DNA of 64,000 bases from Gnetum montanum (GCA_015680685.1 MNCI01001334.1:199560-263559); one strand, 5' to 3'; positions 34,943 to 48,112 are shown, counted from the stretch's first letter. Notes: generated from the sequence alone by a model not told the origin. A program made the numbers and translations.

Positions 34943-35753
34943 TTAAAATTTCTTAATGAGTTTGAAAAAACATCCTAATTGGGGGTGAAATTAACCCCTC
35001 TAAAAATATTTATGATGTTTATTCTATTTTTCTTAAGGAATTTCGCAAAAAGCATTATTACAACCTTTCATAGCCTTTTACTTCATAGCCAAAATTAAGC
35101 CTTAGTCTAAACCATGCATAAGTTTAGAAAAAGCATGAAAACATAGAAAAGAAGCATACAACCATAGTAAAAAGCTTGCTAAAAATAGTAAAAGCATTTT
35201 TTTTCTTAAAAACAAATTTAAAAAATACGTTTTACATGTTGAAAAATACATACATCAATCACATGCATCCCCAAAGGGGCAAAGTGCTACAACCAAGAGT
35301 TAGCCTTATTCACATAGTTTAGCCAAAATTCATTAAAATTTCATTAAAGCTATGATTTTAGTGATTCTACCATGAAAATAATCTTGAAATCACAAGCTTT
35401 GTAGCCATACCATTACAACCAAAGACACATAACCATTTTTACATAAACCATAGACAAAATTAGCAAAAATCATAGCCGTCACCATCAACACCCTTTAGCG
35501 TAGGGTTGGTAAAAAATTCATCCAAAATTTGTTTCAGCTCCAAATAAGGTGAGGGCACCATAGTTTGAAAAATTAAATTGATTCCTATGCACCCACACTT
35601 AAAGAAAATTAAAAATCACTATCGTTGATTTAGAAAAAATTCATCAATTTGGATGAAAATCTAAAAAAGACACAAATCCCTTTTAACATAGGCTTAATAA
35701 AAAATTTATAAATTTCATTTTTAGTCCAATTGGAGTGATTCAACCTACATTGG
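34943..35753. other. AT-rich flank interrupted by E2, left part
   Basis: No gene recognised. Rich in AAAA and CATAGCC-like words. It may be the upstream region of the E4 antisense ORF. It continued directly into 49045 onward before E2 inserted; ATTGG at 35749-35753 is the left target duplication. Confidence 0.6.
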
Positions 35754-36656
35754 TGATGAGCAACAAGGTACCCCTATGCCCAACCATACAAATCACAAAG
35801 CACTCACTCGTGATCCAGTTAAATTCTATGGACTATATTGTTTTTGGTGCACTAGTCCTTTAAGAATTGAATCTTTCTTTAAGGTCAATCGTTGTCTTTC
35901 CAATTACACTTATGACATTCATTAGTATGGTTAAGTCTAATTGAGGCAGCCAATTTTTATCATTTTATGTTTTATAGTTTGGTGCTCAAAATGTAGATAA
36001 AAGGAATATCATTAACTAATCTAAATTAACTAATTAACTAGCATTTAACTAATCATAACATAAGCATTCAGTCCCACTTTCTGTACATGTCCTAAACCCA
36101 TGTATCCACTACTGGGTGACCAAGCGCTATGCTACTGGGCATACTAAGTAATAATGCTATTGGAATTACCAAGCGAATATGTGTTATGCTCGAAGTGGTC
36201 ATACTTATGTGTGTAATCTATCTAGCTTAATTGCTTTATTAATGTAATAACTAGAAAATATTTAATAACTAATGAAAAACATTTAATAAATAATTAAAAC
36301 ATTGAATGCATAATTGAAATAGCTAATCTATCCAAAGTGCTACAAGGTTTTTTAGAAAGCTTGCCTTTATTATTGCACACAATGTCATGCTTAGGTACAA
36401 CAATGCTCAAATAAAGATCCATACATCCAATGACTCCTGTTGCAGGCACTTGAGGGAAAAACTCTAATTTTCAAATGGAAAAAATGCAAAATCTTTACTG
36501 CAACTACAATATCTACTTGCCATAAATTAGCTACAAGCACATATTTATAGCCAAAAATCAAGAAAACCAACACTACATCGATGAGGCCTTGTCGATGCAT
36601 TATATGATGCATCGACAAGGCCTCATCTACGTAGCCAATTGAACTATAACTCATCA
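35754..36656 (-). repeat. E2 3' LTR (left copy)
   Basis: 903 bp; on the plus strand it runs from TGATGAGC to ACTCATCA. On the element strand U3 holds a perfect 21-base inverted repeat (36580-36627), then a TATA box (GGCTATAAATATG, complement of 36539-36552). It is paired with 48132-49044. Confidence 0.9.
36580..36627. repeat. Perfect 21-bp hairpin in E2 LTR U3
   Basis: Arms 36580-36600 and 36607-36627 are exact reverse complements with a six-base loop. The arms contain AGGCCT and TCGA sites with intact CG. The right LTR has related words at 48958-49020, with several AGGCCT-containing copies in a different arrangement. Confidence 0.92.
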
Positions 36657-36914
36657 TACCCTCAAGATTGAATGAAAACTCATCCTTGAGTTCTTTTACA
36701 AAATTGGGAAGGTAAGGGATTATTAACTAACTTTTCTTCAAACAAAATAAATTGACTAACTTGATAAAAAAATGGAGTGCCCAAGTGTATAGATCCACAC
36801 ATTACAAAATATGAAGGTGCTCATGACACAACATTAAACACCATAACTCAACTCTTCAAAACTAGAAAACACATTCCTTGATGGTGTGAAGCTTATTGGA
36901 GAAGATCAAATAGT
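36657..36914 (-). other. E2 3' untranslated region and polypurine tract
   Basis: On the element strand a GAGGGTA tract ends at the LTR, preceded by a GGATGAGTTTT word shared with E1. No coding sequence. Confidence 0.65.
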
Positions 36915-39765
36915 CCCAGGTAGTGGTGGTTCCTAAGGCTTCAAGAGACCTTCACTAGCTTCATGAATGGGCAGCAATTGAGGTGGCTACAACTATCCTA
37001 TTACTACTATGACTTCAAGTGGGAGGCGGAAAGCATCTAACAGTGTTTTCATTTTCTCCTCCTTACTCCTAGGATCATGCACTATCCATGTAGCTTCACC
37101 AATGTGGGTTGGAACGGGCACATCCCAAGGACACAGAATTGCTAGAAATAACTCTTTTGCATTGATGAACCAGGTAGCGAACTATTTGCATTCAATGTCA
37201 AACACCTTGACTATGTCTTTTAGCTCTTGGTAGTCATTCATCCATCTGTATAGGTTCTCAGCAATTGATCATTGGCCTTTGAACCATGTTCTGAGAACTT
37301 CAAGTTCAACATTTGTAGTCTCAAGCTTGTGGTTGGTGTCTTTGTGATGCTTGAACTTTGCCTTGTATAACAAATACAAGCTATCCACTTTTTGTTCTAG
37401 TTCTAACCATAGCTATTTGGGAGTCAACATTGCCAAGTTTGCATATTGGAGATTAGCCAACTTCATGTACTCTATCATTTCCTCAATTTTCAACTCATTT
37501 AAGTGAATGTTTGCTTTGTTGTAGGCATCGATCCCATCAATGATGGGCTACCACATTTCTCTTCTTTGTTGGAGTTATTAGATGATTTTATTCACCATAT
37601 AAATTTGTTTTTTATTCACTTCCTTTTGCAAGACAAACCAGTCCCTATAGTGATTCTTCACTTTCTTGAATTCAAGGGCCTCATTCTTCCAAGTGGTGAT
37701 TTCAATGATCGATTTCTAGCGCAAGGCACACACTTCCTCTATTGACATATTATGATTTTTTGTGATCAATCTCCTTAATTCAGTGTTCACACTAGCAAGC
37801 TATTCATGTTGTTGATTAAGGAATTTCTCCATTTGATCTTTATAAGAATCAACATTTCGTAGGTAATAATTTTTTGTGGTAAGTGCTTTATTCTCCTAGT
37901 GCATCTGTTCCAAGTCCTTTCGAATTGAGTGCATTTCTACTTTAGCTATGGACTAGTTAAAGATGGTCATAACTACCTCTTCCTCAACCTTCTAGAATCT
38001 TTCTTAAATCTATTTGAAAGTTTCATCTCTTGTTATTTCTAGGCTAAGGATCGTAGGACCCATAAGTCGGGCACAAAGTTCAGTAACCTCCACGGCCAAG
38101 CATTGGTTTCCTTCTTAGGCCATTTCAAGTTGCCCCTCTAGGATGATGCATTTTCCCCTTGTGTTAAGTAGCTCTAACTAAATCATAGTGATGTTTGCTA
38201 AAAAATCAAAGATGTCTAAAGTTGGTTTCCTAATTCCTACTAGTCATTCTAGCAACTTTTCATGTTGGGCTACATCTAACTTCTAGCTGATCATGCCTAT
38301 CGACATTTACACATCTCGAAGTGCAGATACGTTTGGTATAGACATTGTGGGAGCATTCAATGCTTTTGCTACATGATTAACCACCACTTTAGTTGTAATC
38401 TCCTACCCATGGTGCTGCATCACCAAGATAGTTACCCCTTCACATTCCTCCAATTGCACAGAATAAGTGGTAGCATTCCCAAAGATTTCTAAGAATAGAT
38501 GATGTGTTGATAGTGACATTGTTACCTCTCAAGAATTGGGATATGACATCTTAAGCAACTACATTCATTGGTTAGAGAAAATTGAACACCCCTCTCCATC
38601 TAACTAACTATTCGAGCCACCTCATTAAGGTGAATCAGCATTGGCTGATATACAGATGGATCTACTCCACTCGTTGCTCTTATTCACTCAAAAGTTATTC
38701 TTAGATTTTACATAGACATTCAATGGCTATATAGGCCTTTAGTGTTGTTTTCTAAGTGGGTGGGGGTGGAATCTACTCCTCTTTTTGAGTTGTTGTTGAT
38801 GTTCTATCTTTCATGATCTTTGACGATGAGGCCAAGGAAGCATGCCCAAGGGTATCATTGGAATAGCAAACAATGCCTGCTCTTTTGCAGAGTTTCCAGA
38901 TGAGGCATGGAAAGGGTAAGGTCTTCTTTCCATGTTCATTCTCCTTGAAGCACTTATTGATCTCTAAGTAGATCAGTTATGGAAGGTTAATGAGAAATTT
39001 TTAACTTAGAGTGGCACATGCTCAAGTAGAGAAGGTGGTTACCTTGCTTTTCCTCATTGGTGGATTGAGGTGATAGGCTACAATCTTGAAGTAAATTCAC
39101 TCCACCAGTGTGAACACACCATACTCCTTACAGTCAACCTCGTAACATCACTAGGTCCACTCCCTCTTGGCCTTAGGATTGTTTTCTGTGGATAGTTATG
39201 CCAGCTTCCTATATCAGGCAACCCAAGTTCCTATGTAGTATCTTCTGTTAAGTAGGACACTTGAATATCCTTAATTTTTATAATGGACCCTAGCCTTTAG
39301 CTACTCTAGAAGAGATGTCTCTTCCATATACCATTCCCCATTAGACATGATGGTTGGCCACATGGAAGAGGCTTGTAGTTATGTCTTGACATCCTCTGGA
39401 TATTTCTCCAAAAATGGTCCAAAGTTGATCTATTAAAGAATTAATCTTTGGATCTCTTGGGACTTGATGATGTCTAAGCAAGCTTGTGTCAAAGTAACCT
39501 CAAGCCTTGGCATGGGTCCAGACACTTCTCCTATTTGGGATTGTTCTTTTGGCAGTTCTCCTCTTTGGGATTGTTTTGTCAGCACTTCTTCTTTTGGAAT
39601 CTGTCATACAAATTCAACTTTAAGCTCCTCATGAAGAGGTCCCATTGCATGGATTACCTTTGGTAATTCTTGGCCTTGTTCTTGTTGGCCCCTTCTAGAT
39701 TTGGGCTTATTCTCCTGTGGTTGTAAGGGTTCTCCTTCTTGTGAGAATTTCTATTTTTGTGCCAT
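36915..39765 (-). pseudogene. E2 post-integrase ORF (unknown function, coiled coil)
   Basis: Element-sense ORF after integrase, about 950 codons, broken by many stops. The start at 39765 gives MAQK, matching MAQR in E1. Shared blocks in order include FTLVE.IYFKIVAYHLNPP, TLPFPCLIWKLCKRAGI, and in the C-terminal part (about 37510-37380) EYMKLANLQYANLAMLT followed by a Leu/Glu-rich stretch ending in RSKEEKMKTLLDAF (E1: RTKEEKLQALLNGY). The conserved order across two elements shows this was a gene. Function is unknown; the Athila env-like ORF sits in the same place, but I see no membrane segment. Confidence 0.68.
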
Positions 39766-40233
39766 ATATAATCACAATGAAACCATGGATTAACAATCAT
39801 TGTGTAACCTTAAAGCAATTGGGATACCTTTATCTCGTAAGGATGGTTACACTTTGGCTAAGTTGTGATTATGGCTAATTTAATTAATTCAATTGTCATT
39901 TTATTTATCTATTATCATCAATAACCCATCCTGGAGGTTACTGAAAGTGTTAATCTTTGAAAAAATTAATGTTTCTATGTTATTAAGGTTATTAACCCTT
40001 TGGAGGAGTTAAAAAAATTGTGAAAAAATTTCAGCAATGTTTCATTGGAAACCTTAAGGTTTGTAGTCCCCACAATAAAGATCTTACCTCCAGTAAGCAC
40101 AAGATCAAAAAATGCAGTGATTTGGACAAATAGTTGGGAAGTTATGAGCTTTGAAAGGTTTTAGGCTCTAAAAAATTGCAAAAAATTCCCATGTGTTATG
40201 AGCAAATGAAAAAAATTCCAAAGTGATTAGTGG

Positions 40234-40280
40234 TATATATAGTGTGTATGCACTATGTTGATGAGGCCTTGTCAATGCAA
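40234..40280 (-). promoter_or_regulatory. Candidate internal promoter for E2 extra ORF
   Basis: On the minus strand, ACAAGGCCTCATC (within 40258-40280), the core word of the LTR hairpin, is followed by CTATATATACC (TATA, about 40234-40242). In the LTR the same word also precedes the TATA box, at a somewhat larger distance. It lies about 470 bases upstream of the extra ORF start. Confidence 0.55.
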
Positions 40281-41098
40281 CCATTAACCATCATTAACTT
40301 CTATTGACTTTGGTCAAACTTTCAAAATACAAGTAATTTTTGGATGAAATTGGGGTCAAATGAAAGCTTAAAGGACCAAGAATAATATGAAAATATGAGA
40401 AGAGGATGTTGAAGCTTATAAACTTGGAAAAATGAATAAAAATTGATTTAGTGAATAAATGAAATGAAATATTAAGGAGCACTAAGTGGAATACTCAATG
40501 GAAAATGCAAAAGAGGGGATTGTAGCAGTGTCAAAGGGAAGGAACCTTAACTAATCAAGCCAAAAGCCATGCAAGTGGGTCCTCCCCATAGTAGGCTCAT
40601 GCCATTTTTTCCCTTGCATAACCTCAACTAAAGAGTCTATGGGCCTCATAGTTGATTAATAGTTATGAAAAGTTAGGGACCAACCTAAAAGAATCTACTC
40701 AAGAATCCCAACACATCAGACTAAGACATAGAGCATAACATAGAACCTAGTAGTGAGGTATCTTATGGTAGCATGGATGGATGATAAAGAAGGTGAAATG
40801 GAGTTCCAAATTGAGTTCATAAGAAGTCCCTTGTGGAATTTATGTTAAAAATGGCCTAATAAGTTGCATCCTTAGTCCAGACCAAAACCATCCACTTTCA
40901 GTGACTTTTCACCACCACTCCAAGATCGATCCATCCACTTGAGACACAAGAATGCTTCCACAAAACAACCACCACTCCACAAAGAGAAGAAAAGAGAAGT
41001 AGAAAGTGAGAGAGAGGGCCTTAGTTAGAGGGAACATTCAGGCATAGTTGCATGTTGTTTGAGTCCCATAACCAATGCTTATAGATAATTTATTTATC

Positions 41099-41247
41099 CA
41101 AGGGGTATGATTTGAATTCATATTATTATTATTTAAATAGGAACCATACCATGCAAGGACTTATTTTTGTTGAAGGGGTGTGCTTTGAATCCCATTTGAT
41201 TTTATTTTTTGTTAATGGGTACTACACCATGTAATGACATTATTTAA
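41099..41247. repeat. Approx. 76-bp tandem repeat in E2 spacer
   Basis: Two copies, each starting AAGGGGT.TG.TTTGAAT and ending with an ACCATG-containing word. E1 has a two-copy repeat in the equivalent spacer. Confidence 0.65.
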
Positions 41248-41849
41248 CTTTCGATTAGTGGGCGGTATGGGATGGTAAGAAGTCCATGAAACATACTTAA
41301 GCACTCAAGTGAGTAGAAGAGTACAAAGAGTATCGATTCCCCTTGAAGTCACACCTTTACAAACCTTTGGATCCTTCCTAATTCTGAAACTACCAAGGTC
41401 ACTAATTGATTAAAACTTTCTTTAATGAAAGTGATCTCAAATTCCCAGAACTAGGAAAACCATAGAGTTTATTGGATGGCCAGATGACGTGGACTCATTT
41501 CTTATTCCTTAGAAATTAGAATTCAAAAATAGAAACCAAACATCAACAATCACACATTAAGCACAAACCATCATTAGTAAATAGCAACAGTGATACTATG
41601 TCCTATAACAATAAAGCAATTTTATTAGTAAAAATAAGAAAACATCACACTTAAACATAAAGAAAGCAAAATAAAGTAAAATATATAAGAGAGTGTAAAA
41701 TAATCAAGAAGTTTCAAAGGTACTAAAGATGGTGAAAAATTAGAAAAATTTGAAGAATTTGAAAAATAAAGAATTTGTAAGACAAATAACTTATAAGATA
41801 ATAAATGTGAAAAAAAGTATAAAAACTAAGAATCCAAATGGATTATTAA

Positions 41850-43221
41850 CACGGATGGCCATCTCCCCCATGACTAAGTTAGAAGGAGGAGATTCAAAAA
41901 ATAGAATGTGGTTATCCATCCGTTGAGGTAGTAATTGCACTAGTCTGTCTTGGTTCTATGAAAGGCTTTACTTTTTGAATGTTGACCAACTACTTTTTAT
42001 TTGTATTATCAAGTTTGTAGATCAACAAGGCCCTAGAGGAAAAGGTTTGATCAATTATATAAGATCTCTCCCACAATATTTAAAATTTTACCTTTTGGGA
42101 TACATGTGTGAGATTCCAATAGAGAATCATATCTCCTGGTTGAAGTTTTACTTTCTTGATTCTAAGGTCATGATGTTGCTTGTTGAATGCATTGTTCACC
42201 TCATTCAATGATAAGGCCACTAATTGATTTTCATCTAACATATTCAAGTTGATTAATCTTTCTTTCTATGCTAGAATTAGGTCAAGATTTAGTTCACAAG
42301 CTGTTGAGAGTGTACGAAGCTCAGATTGAATCGAGAGCATTGGAAGTTTTCTATACACCAACTTGTAGGGAAAATAGCCAATAGGAAGTTTCCAAGTTGA
42401 ATGATAAGCCCAAAGAGAATTGTTAAGTTTCATACTCCAATCCTTCCTATATTTGCTAATGGTTCACATTAGTATTTTTGTGATCTCTTAATTGGTTACC
42501 TCTACTTGACCATTGGCTTGGGGGTGGTAAGGTGTTGTTAATTTATGTTCTACCCCTAAGCATTGGATTAGTTTTCTAAAGGTGGCACCTATGAAATTAG
42601 TTCCATTATTAGAAATTAGTGAATGTGGCACTCCAAACCTATTCACAATATTTTGTTGTATAAATTTGATAGCAGTGGATGATGTACAATTAGTAACGAT
42701 TGTTGTCTCTACCCATTTTGTGTAGTAGTCAACTACTACTATAATATATGCCTTCTAGTTGGACATGGGTGTGATGGGACCAATGAAGTCAATGCCCCAT
42801 ATGTTAAAAGGTTTTAGTGGTTGAATCCATTATTGAGGACCTTCCATGCAAGCTATCATCCCCCCCTTCCCCCCTCCCATTGACAACATTCACAAGACTT
42901 GACAAATTGGTGGACATCCCTAAAGACTATACGCCAATGGTATCCTACCATTAGGATTTTTATGGTCATGCATCTCCCTACATAGTGGCCTCCACAAGGT
43001 CCTTTGTGAACATCTTAGAGAATTCATAGTTGATCTTTGTTAGGGACATACCAATGAATTAGGCCATCAGCACACACCTTGTAAAGATGTCTATTGATTT
43101 CCATGAAGTATTTGGCTTGATAAAAAAGTTGTTGCTTCTTCCTGAAATCCAAGTCTTGTGGCATCTCCTTAGTGAGAATATAGGTAAGGATGCCATTATA
43201 CCATATTTCTTTTGTAGGCAT
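41850..43221 (-). pseudogene. E2 integrase
   Basis: On the minus strand an open stretch (43024-43221) precedes the HHCC domain: VHKGPCGGHYVG at about 43015 and SCECCQ at about 42890. A C-rich plus-strand tract (42857-42880) lies in the linker after it. The core reads GIDFIGPITPM (first Asp), SNNGTNFI (second Asp changed to Asn) and PYHPQANGQVEVTN, leading to the third acidic residue. The C-terminal region reads LDENQLVAL and then QPGDMILYWN. It matches E1 integrase throughout. The D-to-N change and multiple stops show it is dead. Confidence 0.88.
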
Positions 43222-43289
43222 TTCTTCACTTATTTCTCTTGTAAAGAGGAGCTAATCTAGAAACTAATTAGAGAGTGGATCCTCCTCCT

Positions 43290-44660
43290 CTTTGTTATCC
43301 CATTAGTGAGAGAGGTGGTTAGTGACCATATTCTTGGTTCCTTTTCGATCTACCATACTGAGGTTGAGTTTCTACAAGATCACTAGCCACCATATGACAT
43401 GGGGGCTCACTATTGGCTTGTTCATAAGGAAGTATATTACACTAAGGTGTGTATGTACAAATACTTTGTAACTAAGCACATAGTCCTTGAATGTTTCTAG
43501 TTTTTACATTGCTATCATTACTTCTTTCTCTGTGGTGATGTAATTTAACTATGCTCCCACAATGCTTCAACTCATGTAGTGGATGTAATATGGACATTTC
43601 ATTATTCATCTACGTAAGTACTACTCCCAAAGCATAGTTAGATGCATCTATCATGATGTGAAAGGATCTAGACCAGTCTAGCGCTCGTAGAATTGGTGTT
43701 TCTATGAGTTTTTCTTTTAACTTTTGGAATGCATGTTCACATTCCTTGGTCTAGATGAAAGATGCATCTTTCTTTGTAAGCTCTACCAATGGCTTTATGA
43801 TCTTAGAGAAATTCTCTATGAATCACTAAGAGTAACTAGTATGTCCAAGGAATGACTGAACATCTTTAATGGTCTTTAGTTGACATGTTATTTCTTGGAT
43901 GATCCTTATCTTTTCTAGGTCTACATCAATCCCTTTTTCGAAATTTGATGCCCTAGCATAATGCCTTCTTGGACCATGAGATGACTTTTTTGCTAGTTGG
44001 GTCGCAAGTTTGTCTTAACACATCTCTTCAATACTTGCTCTAGGCAATCCAAGACTTACTTGAAGGTAGCTCCATAGGTGGAAAATTCATCCATGAATAC
44101 TTCAACACCACTACCAATCTGTCTTTTGAAGATACTAAGGACCAAATGTTAAAATGTTGTCAGGGCATTGCACAGAACAAATGACATATTATAATATGTA
44201 AAATTTCCCCAAGGACTCATGAATGTTCTCTTGGCTTGATCTTTGGGTTCACTTTGGATTTGGTTATAGCCACTATAAATATTCAAGAAGCTATAATAAT
44301 AATGACCAAATATGGTGTCTAACACTTGATCTACAAATGGCAAAGGAAAATGATCTTTAAACATTATCATATTCAACAGCTTGAAGTCGATACAAACTTA
44401 CGATTTGCCTCCCTTCTTAGGTACAATTACAAGTGGACTAATCCACTCACTATCTACAATTGGATAGGTGAATGTCATCTTGAGGATTTTATTTATTTCC
44501 TCCTTGATGATCTATTTCAATTTGGGGTTTAGTCACCTCTGGGGTTGCCTTATAGGCTTCATGATCAAGTCGATGTAGATGCAATGCTAGCATATTCTTG
44601 GATCAATTCCAGTTAGCTTAGGATATAACCAAGCAAAGGATATTGATAATTTGTTCATCA
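43290..44660 (-). pseudogene. E2 reverse transcriptase and RNase H
   Basis: An open stretch at 44149-44376 reads FKDHFPLPFVDQVLD, then SFLNIYSGYNQI (Asn replaces the usual catalytic Asp) and FMSPWGNFTYYNMSFVLCNA. It is followed by VFMDEFSTYG, where the usual FMDDF has one Asp changed to Glu, and then CVKTNLRPN, MVQEGIMLGHQIS and RNase H pieces ending in VDRKGTKN. Stops replace Gln and Trp codons. E1 has the second half of this region only. Confidence 0.87.
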
Positions 44661-45249
44661 CTTTCAAAAACTTTTCTTTTTGTTTAGGAGCAAGTTTGGC
44701 ATAATTATGATTGGTTTACCATTCTTTAAAATTACATACTCTATACTATCTAGTAAATTTTTTAGTTCTAGGGGCTCCTGCTTGAAGTTATTAGGGATTT
44801 TGAACTCTCCCCAACATGTATCATTATCTTCATCAGAGAGTTGGGAATGAACTTATTCAATTTTGCCCATGGCTTTAACATATGTACATGTTAGGCTCTT
44901 AATTAGTTCCATGCATAGTGTGCTACTATCTGAATCAACTATTAGCCACTAGGTGCCATCCTATTTTGTGGTTGTTATGTAGAGACACCTTTGATTGTTA
45001 ATTTCTTGTGCACAATAATTGCATGCCTTAATGTATGTACTCTTGATTAACAAAATATTTTGCACATAATTGCACCCATTATCATTGTACACGATGCATG
45101 GGATACACTACTTCTTAATTTTTCCTACCTCATTTTCCATGGATATTTCTAAAGATAGGTTCCTTATGCCCATTCTTGCATTAGCCATGCTTAACCAAGC
45201 TCTTCTCATAATGATGGGGAAGTTACTTTTGTAGCTATCCACCTTTATG

Positions 45250-45480
45250 ATTAAAAAATTAGTAGGATAGGACCACCCACAAACTATGAACAGTAATTGA
45301 TTGATCTGCTAATTCTAGATGAATGTTGCTTTTCTTAAGAGGTCGTAGATTCTAGGCCTTGTACATGTCATGGAAGATGAGATTAACTCTAGAACCAGAG
45401 TTAAGAATAGCCTTGCATGACTCTTGTCTAGAAATTTATAGATAAATGAATGGACTTCTTAGATCAAATCTTTTTGTAGG
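45250..45480 (-). pseudogene. E2 protease
   Basis: The active-site loop on the minus strand reads AILNSGSRVNLI at about 45410-45375; the usual D-S-G has become N-S-G through one G-to-A change at about 45400-45402. The downstream pattern FPIIMRRAWL (about 45210) corresponds to the C-terminal LGRPWL block. The neighbouring gag and RT support the call. Confidence 0.72.
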
Positions 45481-45599
45481 AAGATTGCCAACCTTGATCT
45501 AGTTAGAAACAACATGCGTTAGCATTAAAATGTAGATCCTATGCAACACTTGGTTTGAAGAATACTTGAAGGTGTTGGATGTAGAGGATGAGGATACTA

Positions 45600-47350
45600 A
45601 AGATGTAGGAAAATTAGCTAGACTAGGTTGTGAAGGCTAGAGAGGACTTCTGGATTAGGTGACAAGTCTTTTTTTTATCAATTATCTAGACCACTTAGTT
45701 AAAAAACCAGTTGTGAGTGTATAGCCCTCGTAGCATTTTTTTGTTGCAGCCATGAAGGAATCTCATCCTACATGAATGGAGTAAGAGGTAACTATATTGA
45801 AGGTGGAGGTCTATGTGTAGAGGGATGTAGAGAATGGTATGGTTACAGATATGGATTTTTCCCTCGGGTAGATAGTGAATGTGTTCAATGGTACTCTAGA
45901 GGGTAATAGTGATGCTAGAATGATGCATGACTTTCAAAACTTCTAGGAAAGATGGGTTGCTAAGCATAGTACCCATATGGATCCAGTTGCCTATAAGGGT
46001 ACTATTGCCTTGGTGGTGGTGTTCCCCATGATTTTGATTAATACCACTATTGGTATTGTTCATAAGGCTATGAAGGAGTTCCACTTGGGTAGTAAGCTTT
46101 GTTGTTGTTGGTGGAACTACCTTGGACTACCTCGAGGATAAGATAATCATCTTGGAGCTTGCCTATGTGGTAGGTGAGAATTCAATGTGTATACTCCAGA
46201 CTCTTGTAAGTGTGACATCATAGGGCAACATATCTTTGGATGTTTATATTGATAGATGTCACATTCCATTTCATTATCAGAGTCAAACTTCATAACTTCC
46301 TCTACTACAACAGCTTTTTCCTTACCTCTTTTGTAGGCACATTCAACTTCTTTTTGCCTCCTACAATTATGATCACTATTTTGCTCGTTGGATTCTTTAG
46401 CAATCTTAAAGTGATTTAAAAATTTTCATCCAAAGAGTCTCATAATTTATCAACCTTTACCAAAGTGTTAGAAATAGATTTTTGGATGGGCAAGGTCTTT
46501 TTGTTCACCACTTCATTAAGTGGTGACTCCTCCTTGTCACAAAATTGAACCTCACATTTTCTAATTGAAGGATCCCTATTATACTCTTTAGCACTTTCTC
46601 TTTTTTGTAGCTCATCTTCTTCTTTTGCTACTTGCTCAATTAGCCTTTGGATCTGATGAGCTCTTAGGTAAAATAATATTCCTTGGGCATACACCCCAAG
46701 GGGCCTTCTAGTTTCTACACTGAGCCCATCTATGATGTGGCAAAGTTGTTCCCTTTGAGAATAATCATGGCTAGGGAATTAGTGTAAGAATGAATAGTAC
46801 TAGCCCATGGTGGCATCCAAGGGTTCATGTGTTCCTTGTTTCCAACCTTGGATTTACCTTCTTAAATTAGACACTCTAGAGTATGTCTAATATGTGTCAT
46901 TAAATAGCTCTAACATGGTACTCCATCTCTGAATGGATTCTAGCTCTAAGGACCAATACCAGCTTTTAGCTTCCTTGATAGGTGTTCTTGGGAAATGCTT
47001 GAGTATCTACCATTCATTTTCTATGTTCTATAAGGCACAAGCATCATGAAAAGCTTGTAAATGTGTTTGTAGATCAAAATTGTATCCCCCCTCAAATCTT
47101 AGAATATTATTCATGTCCAGGCACTTGATCTGACTATCCTTCATATGCCTGGTTGGGATTTTCAATACCTTCACAATAGAGGTTCATCATCATTGTTGCG
47201 TCGATGATGCCGATAATGGTTTTAGCCACCTATTCAATTTTGATGGCCTTCATAGTCATTTTTATATTGCTGATCACCTTCTTCATGATGTTTTGATGGT
47301 AGCTTCAATGAGAATCATCAGATGAAGAGGAATGTTTAGAATTGGATGAA
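45600..47350 (-). pseudogene. E2 gag
   Basis: The capsid core on the minus strand (about 47080-46690) reads NFDLQTHLQAFHDACAL, then HFPRTPIKEAKSWYWSLE and SQREQLCHIIDGL, typical of plant Ty3/gypsy capsid. An open stretch at 46440-46694 continues YAQGILFYLRAHQIQ and is Lys/Glu-rich. The C-terminal part has a Cys-poor cluster followed by HLQESG at about 46210. E1 gag carries the same blocks. The N-terminus was not located precisely. Confidence 0.78.
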
Positions 47351-48112
47351 AAGGATGAAGAGGAATATGGACCGCCATCACCATCATGGAATCCACCATT
47401 GCTCTTACACTTATTATGAGTACCATCCTTAGATCCATTATTATTGTGATGCTTACCCAAGTTCCTACCTTGGCTATTACTTTTTTCTAAATTAGATTTA
47501 TGAATATTGGATTGCAGGATCAGGTTCAGACCCTCACCATCTATAACAGGGGGTGGAGAATCTTCATGTTAAGAACCTTCCAAGGGAGGATCCTCATTAT
47601 CATCTTGGTCTAGTAGGAATAAAGGGTTAGTGAAATATTTTCCCTTCATAACATCATAGAGCTTCTCTTGACATTTATCTCATTTGCATTATGTTTCAAT
47701 GGAATAGTAGTTTCAAGTGTCATATCCATCCACAATGTATTCTTCATGAAGATATGCTATGTCCAAATTCTCAAGGGTTTTAAATAGCATCCCAAGCATA
47801 GATCTAATGGGGGGCAAGATAATGTTTCCCTCCATATCATGTCATTGCAGTTGTTCATCTTGATATAGGATGAAGGTGAAGTTTGGTACAAACTCATCTA
47901 GATGAGTATATACCACTTTGCACTCTTGTGGAACTAATGGTTTGGTATCTTCATGCTTGTGGGAAGAAGATGAAATTTTACAAAAAAAAATAAAATTATC
48001 ATTGGGCTTTTATAATTTTATGTATAGTGGGAATGATATTGACCTTTAGGTTCATACAATGATATTAATGGTATTCACTTAAACCTAAATAGTGCACGTT
48101 CTACAAACAAAG
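47351..48112 (-). other. E2 leader and gag N-terminal region
   Basis: Lies between the primer site and recognisable capsid. It probably contains the gag start, but the frames are too broken for me to choose one. Confidence 0.5.

Larger units (their letters stand above)
39766..41850 (-). other. E2 spacer between integrase and extra ORF
   Basis: About 2 kb without recognisable protein. It contains a candidate internal promoter (40234-40280) and a two-copy repeat of about 76 bp (41099-41171 and 41175-41247). Confidence 0.6.
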
